Under the pieces are notes generated by a model. It was not told the origin of the DNA. It was given only the letters and a program-made list of their open reading frames with translations, and made no database searches. Below are positions 21,690 to 29,537 of a DNA stretch of 29,537 nt, piece after piece; position 1 is the stretch's first letter, and each line of letters begins with the position of its first letter. The stretch is from NCBI RefSeq assembly GCF_000485595.1, contig NW_014577613.1, positions 29,981 to 59,517 of the forward strand, in the 5' to 3' direction. This DNA comes from Priapulus caudatus (taxonomy: Eukaryota; Priapulida; Priapulimorpha; Priapulimorphida; Priapulidae). The position numbers and the translations under genes were made by a program.

Positions 21690-22687
21690 ATGAGCCATGT
21701 TATACCGCTCCTCGGCTGCTGTTTGGACGTTTGTTAGTGGAACCATTAGCCAGGACTTTAATGGATAGCCAGTAGGCGTTCACTGTCACTGAATTTGCGT
21801 GATAGGATGAAGCTATCGTGTGTGCTACCTGGTTAGCGAGCTACGACATGTGATGGTCATGTTGGCATCACAGATAGCCTGTACGTTCTTCGAATGATAG
21901 TTCTTCCGATTTATGTAGACATAGTCCATGTCGCCAGCAGGAGCACGAATAGCTACGTGAGTGCAGTCGATCGCACCGAGGACACGGGGAAAACCTGAAA
22001 TCTGGCTGAATTCATTCATCACTTTTGTTCTCTCGGTCTGCATCTGAGGGAATTTGATCGTTGTTCTTAATTTTTCTCCGATGATCACGTACACAGCTCG
22101 ATGCAAACAATGACAAGCTGTCACCTGCGATATTCTGTGCAGTTCACCCATACCCCATTGGAAGGAACTAGATGCAAGTAGGCTTAGTGTCACTGCCAAC
22201 TGAGTTACTGCTGGAGTTGCCATGCTTTGCTTTTTTGGAAAAAAACGGTTTATCAACAAACAGTATTTAAAAAAAATAAACATTGCTAATATCGCTAACA
22301 GCATTTAAACTGAATGCACTCTATTTTAAATTTAATGTTCATTATATATCTGCCTTTGAAGTGTACGCGTTTCAATGCAATCATTAATGTAGGAGAGCTC
22401 AGTATATAATTATACTCATTGTAGTTCTGCAGGATCACCAATTTAGTATTTCATGATAATATTATATTTATCCTAAACAGATTAGTAATTGAAACAAACC
22501 TTGTTGGTAGCTCTATTAACGGGCAAACTTTATTTGCCAAATCCAACAATGCATGCTGAGGAAATCTGATGCGATTGAACAGCGTGTGGTTCGGCAAATC
22601 GAATGGATCCTGCCGATCTGTAAATACACGCTCTCTGCAAATTGCTCGTCTCTGTACTATTGCTGCCGCTGCTGCAAACGCTGCCAT
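21690..22687 (-). pseudogene. PIF/Harbinger (HARBI1-like) transposase, broken
   Basis: Exon 1 is 22687-22500 (MAAFAAAAAIVQRRAIC ... DLPNHTLFNRIRFPQHALLDL); a 275-base GT-AG intron; exon 2 starts at 22224 (SMATPAVTQLAVTL). Exon 2 has the family's FQWGMGELHRISQ block, then FSQISGFPRVLGAIDCTHV with the first catalytic Asp, and NRKNYHSKNVQ. At about 21858 a one-base shift moves it to the frame NVVAR, stop, PGSTHDSFIL, where TAA replaces the usual Trp. An internal deletion then joins to AAEERYNMAHSRSRSI near 21700, so the segment holding the second catalytic Asp is missing. It lies directly upstream of the YqaJ gene and downstream of the MADF gene, all on one strand. Confidence 0.75.
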
Positions 22688-22689
22688 CT

Positions 22690-23036
22690 CGACCACTGAC
22701 TTTTTGATGTATGGTGTGCACGCGTGTGTGTGCGATTGACGCGCCCCAACTTACGTGGATGCTTGTCTAAGCAGGATGTCAACAGAAAGTCTTTGGTTCC
22801 AACCACCAGCCTTAAACTAGTGTAGGTGTCATAAACTATAGTGTATGTGTGAACAAACACCTTTTGTTACAACATTATAGGCACTGACTGTGCGAAAACA
22901 CGCTGTTTATACACGCCGCAGTGCAGCTACGACAGCTCTCTGACTGTCGTAGAGTTATACACAGTGGACGTCAGTGTAGCGCGTTGATGAATCGTAACTT
23001 AAATCGCTATGTATGCGCGGGCTACGTTGACGTAGG
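22690..23036. other. Spacer between MADF gene and Harbinger transposase
   Basis: It holds a clear inverted repeat, ctacgacag ... ctgtcgtag (22928-22936 and 22945-22953), and CG-rich words (acgccgcagtgc, gcgcgggctacg). It may be the promoter region of the transposase gene. No coding sequence was recognised. Confidence 0.4.
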
Positions 23037-23820
23037 CTAATTGGCTTGATGAATTGCACTTAAGCGGGACGGCATGCCTAGGCCCCGCTTACGCCAGCCC
23101 GCCGTGCTGAGAAGCAATGATAAATTTGGCCCCAGGTGTTTCCAGATCCAAGCCACCCTGTACTTCAAGACTGGATGGCCATTGCCGCTCTTCTTATACT
23201 CTTTCTTGATACGCCCGTAGGAGGACCGCATACTCTTGTACCACCTGTCTATCCTTGCCCCTGCAACAACAAAAAACATAGAAAAACACATTTTACACTG
23301 GAATATACCACATTTTATCCATAAAATGGTACAAATATTAACAGGGTTAAGTGAGTGTACAAATGAAAGATATGAAATATACACTCACCACTCAAACCAA
23401 TTGTCACCCCAAATTCCGCGAACATCCTGTCCTTCTTTGCCTTGTTTTTGAAGTCTTTGGTGGCCTGGTTGTAGATAATCTCGTTATCTTCCACCCAGGC
23501 CACGATCTGCTCCTCGGAGATGTCTTCTGGGCGGGCGATGTTGATGACAGAGCCGCTGTCATCGTCGGGCTGTTGCTCTTTGCCTATGCCTTGCCGCCTG
23601 CAGCCTTCTTCGCTCTCTTGGGGACAGCGCCACCGCCAGTGCCTGCAGCCTCCTCACCCTCTGCCTCGGCAGCCTCAGTCTCAAGTACAACATCAGCAGG
23701 TTCACCGGCAGTCACTGAGTCGTCATCCGTGTCATCACCTTGGGGTATGGGCGCCACTGTCTGGTACACATCAGCCACTGTTACCACCTTACTCTTGTTG
23801 GTTTTTTTCTTGGAAGGCAT
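23037..23820 (-). CDS. MADF (Myb/SANT-like) DNA-binding protein, two exons
   Basis: Exon 1 is 23820-23389 and exon 2 is 23260-23037, joined by a GTGAGT...TTGCAG intron of 128 bases. From ATG 23820: a Lys-rich start (MPSKKKTNKSK), an acidic Asp/Glu/Ala-rich stretch, then the MADF-like domain SEEQIVAWVEDNEIIYNQ ... AEFGVTIGLSG/ARIDRWYKSMRSSYGRI ... VAWIWKHLGP, ending at the TAG 23039-23037. PIF/Harbinger elements need a Myb/MADF-type partner for nuclear import and DNA binding of the transposase, which fits its place just upstream of one. A one-base shift is needed near 23592 between the acidic stretch and the domain, so the gene is broken or misread. The frame is also open upstream to 23979, so the start is uncertain. 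Confidence 0.65.
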
Positions 23821-24064
23821 CCTGGATACTAACTTGGATTGAATTTTTCTGTCGCGTCCCCATCGCCAAACCATCTTTAATGTGTCGTAGCCCTTATGAC
23901 CACTCGAAATACATTTCGGGCATGTTGCAAGATCTGGCCACGACAAATATTTTATGGGTCTACCACGACAAAATTTCATACGATCCGTTGTGCCCGGGGC
24001 TTAAGGAAGAATATCTGGGTTACTGTCTCTTGGTGGCAATTTGCTTTCTCAGGCAAACATGAGA

Positions 24065-25260
24065 GTAACCATTACCAGCATATCGTCCATATTACCTCGC
24101 GCATGCGCATTGACACCTTAATCGCTACACGCAGTGGCAATGGGTTTTCATAATAGGAATGTTCTATAGATAGATATAGTTCATTTGTGTGAAGGCAATG
24201 TGTAGTTGCGTATAGCACATTTGTTTCAACATATACCAAGCTATTTACTGGCGAAATTTCGATAGAATAGTCAAATTATTTATGGTGTCCCTAAATAAGA
24301 TTAAATTTTGTGATTTGAAGCGATAATTTCGAGCTTTTTAGAATAATTTGGCGTGAGGTCCAAGTTCGAAGCGGGGCCGTTAATAAATGGCTAAACAAAG
24401 TGAAGTTGCGTATAGCTAAGTGTAGATGGCGATACCTTCGTTGTGCAGATTCTAGCTTTGCAAATCATTCAGATAATTTTTAATGGTGTCCATGGGGGGC
24501 TAAAAATGACACAAAAACCAAAATTGTCAAGATTTTCTGAATCATATTAAAGAAGTGTTTTCTTTACATATTTAAATGGGGGAGTAATTTACCATGTATA
24601 TATAGTTTAGCCATGTTATAACTACTGGTATGTGCAACTACCTAAAGGGGAAAGGGCCTACAAACCTAGGGCAGTACTGGTTAGGCCCTGTGATTTATTC
24701 AGTTTATTTCTGTGCTGGGTTGGGGTCAAATTTGGCAGATTTTCTGAATAATAATATAGGGAACTTGTTCTTAGTTGTCTGGGCCTAGGCTAACTTAGTA
24801 TTTTCTATACAATGAGGGGCATAACCAGGGTCCATTACATGCTGGGAATTTTTGAAGGGGTAAATAAATTATGATGTCGGGTAATCTTTTATTGGGATCA
24901 TCTTTTCTGGATAACTGCAGGACCAGGGGCCATGCATAATGATGCCAGAAAAAAAACTACATATACCAAGGAACTGAGAAGATATAAATTAAAATATATA
25001 CTTTGTTTTATTTATTTCATGAAAAACATAACATATTTACAGAAATACCCATTAATTTGTGAACAGCAGTATGTGGACAGATAAGGCTAAGAATTCAAAC
25101 TTTCAGCACCCTTCACACTTGACTACACAATTTTGTATGCAATAAAACATTAAAACAGAACCACATAATACAAATGTCATACATCAAATAAAATTCATCA
25201 CAATTCATGCAATAATAACTCTTTTCTGGCATCACAACTTTCAGTCAAAGTTAAAAACAT
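24065..25260. other. Gene-free stretch with a diverged 200-base tandem repeat
   Basis: agttgcgtatagc is exact at 24204-24216 and 24404-24416 (spacing 200), and a following word ending in atggtgtcc recurs at about 24282-24290 and 24483-24491 (spacing 201), so 24200-24600 is an old two-copy tandem. A related reverse word, gtgcaactac, is at 24633-24642. The part next to 25260 is AT-rich and likely the 3' flank of the RAG1-like gene, with minus-strand AATAAA words near 25006-25016. Confidence 0.55.
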
Positions 25261-25265
25261 GCATT

Positions 25266-27759
25266 TTATAGTTTGCTCCGAAGTAAGTCTCGTAATTTTT
25301 CAAGACTTCTAAATTTAGTAGCAACACCAATTTCTTTTAGTTTTGCCTTCAAGTCACCAACACTCATATCGTCTACAGCAATACCAATGTCATCTGCCTC
25401 AGTTTCTCGTGCTGGGCGTTTTCGATTTTCAAAAATATCTTTCTGCCAGTATTCCAACTTCCTTTTCGAGTACTCTCGGGGCACCCTTTTTTGGTCAATT
25501 AAGTGATTTTGGCGCCATGTTGTCTGTATAACAGAAGCACATGCTTCTATCCTATTTGAATGCTGCTTATGTATGCATTTCACCACATCATTCAATTTCT
25601 CCATGCCCTGGGCACTAAATTGTTTGATCCCAAGGTGTAGCATCGACAAATTTGGAACATGATGGACAAGTATATGCATGTATGGAGTCACCCGTGCTAT
25701 TTCGTAACCCTTCCTTTTCCCAGCCAGAGTCAGGAACAGCTCAATCCAATCTTTTGCCATGTTGAACAGATGTTTCTCAGTCACCTCTGCTTCATTTTGG
25801 AAAGAGGAGGTAATTGCAAAATACACCTGAGCAAATTTTTTCCCAAATTTCAATTACATTTATTTCAGTATTTTGGTGCAGCACATGCTTTTCTCTGAGT
25901 ATTTGGGGTAATTTTCTCAACAGGTTTTTTTTCTCTTCTCCCATTAGGCTTGAAAACTCTAAACTCCCAGTGCCTTTACCATTTTTGTCCCTGGTCTCCC
26001 ACACTTTGAAACTTACACCGGCTTCTCTTATAGCATTTACCAAACCATTCAAATGAGATTTTTCATTAGCTAAAGATTTAGCCACGGCCCCAATTTTTAC
26101 TTTGTCATCACAGTCACTTACATCTTGAATCAAATTTTCAAGAAGCCGGTCTGTGATTCTCAACATTAAATGCAATTCATCAATAATAATATTCTCAGGT
26201 GGCAAATTTACTAGTGGTTTATGCTTACACCCATACACTTGTTTATCAGCACATTTATGCATGTCTTCATTGGTACGTTTGAAGGATGGATCGCTATAGA
26301 AATCTTCTTGCTTCGACATATCCCCTCTATCATTTTTATGCACCTTGCAATATATACAAGCATGATTTCCAGTGGCACCACTCATACCAAGAACCATTAA
26401 AAGGAATTTGTAATCTGCAGCTAAGAAAACCTTTACAGGGAATTCCTCGCCATCAACTTCAATAGTACCACGGTTATGTAGAGTATTTATGGACTTGAAT
26501 ACATTGCAAAATGATTTCCTATATAAGTCATATGATTCCTGAGCTTTTACAACAGCCACAGCATGGTGCTGGTGACAATTAAAGCTAGTATCAGAACTAG
26601 ACTTATCAGAGAACATGGAAAAACTCATCACACACATACCAGCATTTCTTGATAAACTGGTGCCATCACCACAAAATTTCAGGCAAAATGTGGGTTTTTC
26701 ATCACCAGGGTGTTTATTTTGTAGGGATGCCTTGGCAGCAAAGATTACCTCTTCTTCAACACAGATTTCTGCACCTTCTACTGAGCCAGGGGTTCTTTGA
26801 ACATGACAACATGTGTTCATATCTGAGCGCAATTGCTTTATTAGATATGCCTTTGGCAAACCATTGCATATAACTGACAATTCGTGGTAACATGCATCAG
26901 ATACATAAAACCTATATAGTATGAATAGCACCTGTTTCAACTTTTCTTTTTCATTTTCAGACAGTTTGTGGTATGAAACACCATGTTGAGTCCCACTGGA
27001 GTCAGTAACAGTTAAACTGTCTAAACTGAGACCAAATGCCTTTAGAAACCAGACTGCACATCCAGCCCTGGATTTTATTTCCTTCAATACATTCCACTGT
27101 TGTGAACGACTAGATTTGGCAAAATCTTTCCTAGTTCTTTGAGTACCTAGAGAAATTCCACAAAGATTCTTAATATATTGTTGCAGTTGATCATTTGTTT
27201 CCATTAAAATTTTGTTTTTCTCCTGCTCATTTTCAAGTAAATCCTTTTCACAATCTTTATTTAGTTTTAAATCTGCAATTTCCCTTTGAAGTTTAATTAT
27301 TTCTGACTCTGTGGCCTCAACTTTTTCTTTCATTGAACTAACCTGAACTCGTAATTCCTGGCATTCTTTTTTTATCTCATTATTTTCTCTATTGATTGCG
27401 CTAACAGATACCAAATCAGCCTGTGTAATATTCAAAGTGAAAAGTTTGTTCAAAAGAGTCACACGGCTTCGACCTTTAACTTTACTGATCTTTTTTGAAA
27501 TAATCTGACATTGTCTACGAAGGTTCTGTGACAAGCGGTCTACTGATGGATCAAGAAATAATTTATAATTTGAATCCAAGAAACTACCTAGGAGTATGGA
27601 ATAGAGAGATGGTTTTGAGCCAGCCTCGTTATACCAATCTCGACAAACAGAATAGGGGATTTTGGCAGCGAATATAATATTGGACTGTTTAAGACTAAGA
27701 TTGTATTTATATTTTGGACTGCTATGAGTTTCAATAAATGGTTTGCTTAAAGTAGGCAT
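25266..27759 (-). CDS. RAG1-like DDE transposase with coiled coil and SAP-like end
   Basis: ATG at 27759 (context AAAATGC); stop at 25266; about 830 codons with one frameshift in the T6 run 25836-25841. Parts: N-terminal 115 residues unrecognised; a coiled coil at about 120-200; a catalytic core; a basic stretch; and a C-terminal SAP-like motif (VGDLKAKLKEIGV). Core residues: Asp in CGDGTS (codon 26667), Asp in AADYKFLL (26415), CIYC (26358, 26349), IDELHLML (26181), YMHILVHHVP (His 25676 and 25661), and Glu in QGMEKLND (25601). Asp-to-Cys 19, Cys-Cys 3, His-His 5 and His-to-Glu 20 equal RAG1's D708-C727-C730 and H937-H942-E962 as I know them. It lacks RING and nonamer-binding domains. It should be a nuclear cut-and-paste recombinase. 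The chromodomain gene lies just upstream. The single homopolymer shift suggests a recent copy or a read error. Similar unnamed proteins are common in cnidarians, as I recall. Confidence 0.75.
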
Positions 27760-27874
27760 TTTGGAAAACAATGACTAAGCATTAACATTAAACATTAATT
27801 CACATAGTGAATAATATCAGTCTTGTACCTTTATCAGTGTTCGGAAGCACAATGGTAATGTAAAATATACATAT

Positions 27875-29274
27875 TTATAATTTATAGGCATCTGTACAGC
27901 ACCGCATAAAAAGTTTTTCAATCGGGATCGTAGGCAATGGCACTAAAACTCCAGAGTCCTCATCACGGATATAGTTTGTCCTTGAAAACTGCACCACTGG
28001 TCTAATTAAGATTGGGAATACCAAACAATGGCCATATCCTTTATTATCAACTGAATAGTCCCACCCATCAGGAAGTCCAAGAGCGGCAAAGGCATCCCGG
28101 CTATAGGCACGATATCCTTTTACTGTTGCCGGCGTGTTTGGTTTATCACCAAATAGTGCACGATAAACATCCAATGGCAGAGAAACTTCGAATGGATGTT
28201 GCTGTGCACCGTTCCCACGAAGGCGTTTGTGTAGACTGGTGAAAATAGTGTGCCGTGCCGCTTGCATTCGATCATCCGTCACCGTTGGGCAATCATAATT
28301 TTCGATCAAATCTCTCGTCAAATTGGCATGTGCCTCCCATGATGCCGCAGACAATGGCCATCCTTCCCACTCCACAAGGTATTGGTAGGAGTTGTCCTGA
28401 AATAATTAAAAAATACTGTTAAAATCCTAACAAATTAAATAAAACTGTTTTAACACGTTCAGTGCTAGCCACGTGTGGAGACGTGATAGCGAAAAAACGC
28501 ATCAGTGCTAGCCACGTGTGGAGACGTGACAGCGAAAAAAATCGCAAAAAAATAAAATAAAATTGTTATTTTCAGTAGATGGCAGTACTTAAATACGTAG
28601 AAATTAAACTGGTGTTAGCTTTAAACATTAGTCTCACTATGTATTGCAAAATCTGTACAAAAGGATCTGCTTTCAGTCTATAAATAAGGATTTTTAGTGA
28701 CGAGCTAAATTCCAAAGCGTGCGTGCGGATAAGATGGCGGCAGCTGGTAGTAAGCGTAAAAGTTTTACTGTGGAGGAAGTCGTTGAATTATGTGCTGATC
28801 CTGACAGAGATTTATCTTGTTTTGAGTCTGATAGTAAGTATAAATGTTTATATAATATTTTGTTGAAATAAATACCGTTTGTGATTAAATTTTTCACTTC
28901 TGTATGGCAACGAATAATCCTAGGCTATGGCCTATGCCTTAATTAGGCTATAGCCTATGCCTTAGGCTTCTGATGGGCAGATTAAAGTGGATTTAAATCA
29001 AATTAAATTTTCCAGAAAATGCACTACACGCAATGCATTACAGAATGTACACAATATACACGGCCCGATCATGCCAGAAAGAAAAAAACAAATTAAAACC
29101 TACCTGGTCAGATTTCTTTTTGGAAATTACACGTAAAATAGGCCACAGTTGTTCGTCTATATTGTTCACTACATTTTTCACTGGTTGTTTCTTTAATATC
29201 GGTAAATTTTGAGCAATTAAAGCCTTGAAATCAATCTTTTTCCCCCGAGTTCGTCTATCTATGGGAGCCGCCAT
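27875..29274 (-). CDS. Chromodomain protein, two exons
   Basis: Exon 1 is 29274-29104 and exon 2 is 28396-27875; the intron has GTAGGT and TTTCAG ends and phase 0. This gives 230 residues with no breaks. The ATG at 29274 has a good context (ACAATGG); the open frame runs further upstream without another ATG. The chromodomain spans about residues 43-95 across the splice: LWPILRVISKKKSDQ, then SYQYLVEWEGWPLSAASWE and a closing helix (NLTRDLIENY). Its Trp/Tyr residues could form a methyl-lysine cage, so it may bind methylated histone H3. The remaining 135 residues (DVYRALFGD ... RDEDSGVLVPLPTIPIEKLF) are not recognised. The stop lies about 115 bases before the RAG1-like start codon, on the same strand, so the two probably belong to one element. 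The intron holds a piggyBac fragment. Confidence 0.75.
28461..28543. repeat. Two 43-base direct repeats at the piggyBac end
   Basis: Copies start at 28461 and 28504 (agtgctagccacgtgtggag, then acgtga and t/c agcgaaaaaa). Only one substitution and small A-run differences separate them. Each contains the internal palindrome cacgtg. Subterminal repeats of this kind are transposase-binding sites in many piggyBac-like elements. Confidence 0.85.
28679..28688 (+). promoter_or_regulatory. TATA box of the piggyBac-like gene
   Basis: tataaataag, 46 bases ahead of the ATG of the first coding exon. That leaves a leader of about 20 bases if transcription starts 25-30 bases downstream. It is placed between the subterminal repeats and the coding exon, as expected for an element promoter. 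Confidence 0.5.
28734..28833 (+). pseudogene. piggyBac-like transposase, first coding exon only
   Basis: ATG at 28734 (AAGATGG). The protein starts MAAAGSKRKSF, then TVEEVVELCADPDRDLSCFESDS, the basic-then-acidic N-terminus typical of piggyBac-derived transposases. The exon ends with a strong donor, A/GTAAGTA, at 28833 in phase 1, and no later exon is present in the window. Translation past the donor meets a stop within about 12 codons. Confidence 0.55.
28921..28968. repeat. Short tandem repeat TAGGCTATGGCCTATGCCTTAAT
   Basis: Two copies with near-palindromic content (taggctatggcctatgcctta, then taggctatagcctatgcctta). It lies inside the chromodomain intron, past the piggyBac exon. Confidence 0.8.
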
Positions 29275-29537
29275 TGTTGCGATCTGATTGGCCAATCCTT
29301 GCACGTGACCACTATCGCAGCGCCGCCTTCAGATTTCTAAATTGGACAGATTGTTGGTAATGTCCTGAAAGAAAAGTAAGTCAGGATGCACAAAATATTT
29401 GCGTAACGGCAAGCAAGAGAGCAAGTGCTTTAATTAAAAAATCCTAGCTTTCATTCGTATACTGCTGATGAAGTACAAATAACACGTTGAAATTAATATT
29501 TATGAAAATAATTTAAATAAATGAATAAATATAAATA
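29275..29537. other. Upstream flank of the chromodomain gene
   Basis: Non-coding sequence containing ccaatcagatc and cacgtgacc upstream of the minus-strand ATG, plausible promoter words. No transposon end was recognised; if the chromodomain and RAG1-like genes form one element, its right end lies here or beyond the window. Confidence 0.4.

Larger units (their letters stand above)
28450..28833 (+). mobile_element. 5' end of a piggyBac-like element
   Basis: It begins at a TTAA (28450-28453), the piggyBac target. Then come cacgttcagtgc and a subterminal word, ctagccacgtgtggagacgtga, repeated twice with period 43. Next are a TATA box, a short leader, and the first coding exon of a piggyBac-like transposase. 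The rest of the transposase and the opposite end are absent: by 29104 the sequence is the chromodomain gene's exon 1. It is therefore a 5' fragment or an internally deleted MITE with an unseen 3' end (about 28840-29030). It sits in the chromodomain intron in the opposite orientation. Confidence 0.65.

Noticed and set aside
23351-24062. Long plus-strand frames (163 and 180 codons)
   Set aside because: Antisense shadows of the MADF exon, whose GC-rich acidic stretch keeps the other strand open.
24511-24519. ACAAAAACC, identical to the V(D)J signal nonamer
   Set aside because: No CACAGTG-like heptamer at 12 or 23 bases on either side; a single A-rich 9-mer in AT-rich DNA is expected by chance.

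Overview
The window is eukaryotic nuclear DNA, most likely from an aquatic invertebrate animal (a sponge, cnidarian, mollusc or similar; the sequence does not let me choose). The reasons are AT-rich, intron-bearing DNA with GT-AG introns of about 70-700 bases, no bacterial operon logic, and a dense mix of animal-type transposable elements. No rRNA, convincing tRNA or CRISPR array was seen.

Layout, left to right. About 0.2-4.0 kb: a decayed Tigger/pogo (Tc1/mariner superfamily) element with a broken transposase on the minus strand, a coding 36-base minisatellite, a 12-base satellite and a roughly 200-base poly-T tract. 3.7-5.9 kb: mostly unassignable DNA. 5.9-6.3 kb: the C-terminus of a hAT transposase; a middle fragment of the same family lies at 16.3-16.9 kb. 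6.6-9.0 kb (minus): a seven-exon gene, phase-consistent throughout (324 codons plus stop), encoding an RPA70-like OB-fold protein. 9.0-10.0 kb: a second, different Tigger transposase, frameshifted. 10.2-16.3 kb: a GC-richer head-to-tail array of three decaying units of about 1.9 kb, each carrying the 5' part of a DUF3987-like gene; only the leftmost unit keeps the gene's C-terminus. 16.9-18.4 kb: LTR-retrotransposon debris, including a Gypsy Pol C-terminus and the edge of its 3' LTR.

19.6-23.8 kb holds three minus-strand genes in a row: a MADF (Myb/SANT-like) protein, a PIF/Harbinger (HARBI1-like) transposase and a SWIM-YqaJ-PHD protein. The last is broken by a 189-bp solo LTR with perfect 5-bp target duplications. 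This gene set suggests a Harbinger/ISL2EU-type transposon or a nest of related ones, now dead.

25.3-29.3 kb holds the most interesting unit. A large minus-strand protein has a coiled coil, a complete RAG1-like catalytic core (three acidic residues plus a C2H2 zinc site, with spacings matching those I know for RAG1) and a C-terminal SAP-like motif. About 115 bases upstream, on the same strand, is a two-exon chromodomain protein. The pair looks like a two-gene transposon in which a histone-mark reader accompanies a RAG1-like transposase. The chromodomain gene's intron carries the 5' end of a piggyBac-like element, including its first coding exon.

Several genes are broken by single-base shifts, three of them in short homopolymers, so some apparent pseudogenes may be read-error artefacts.
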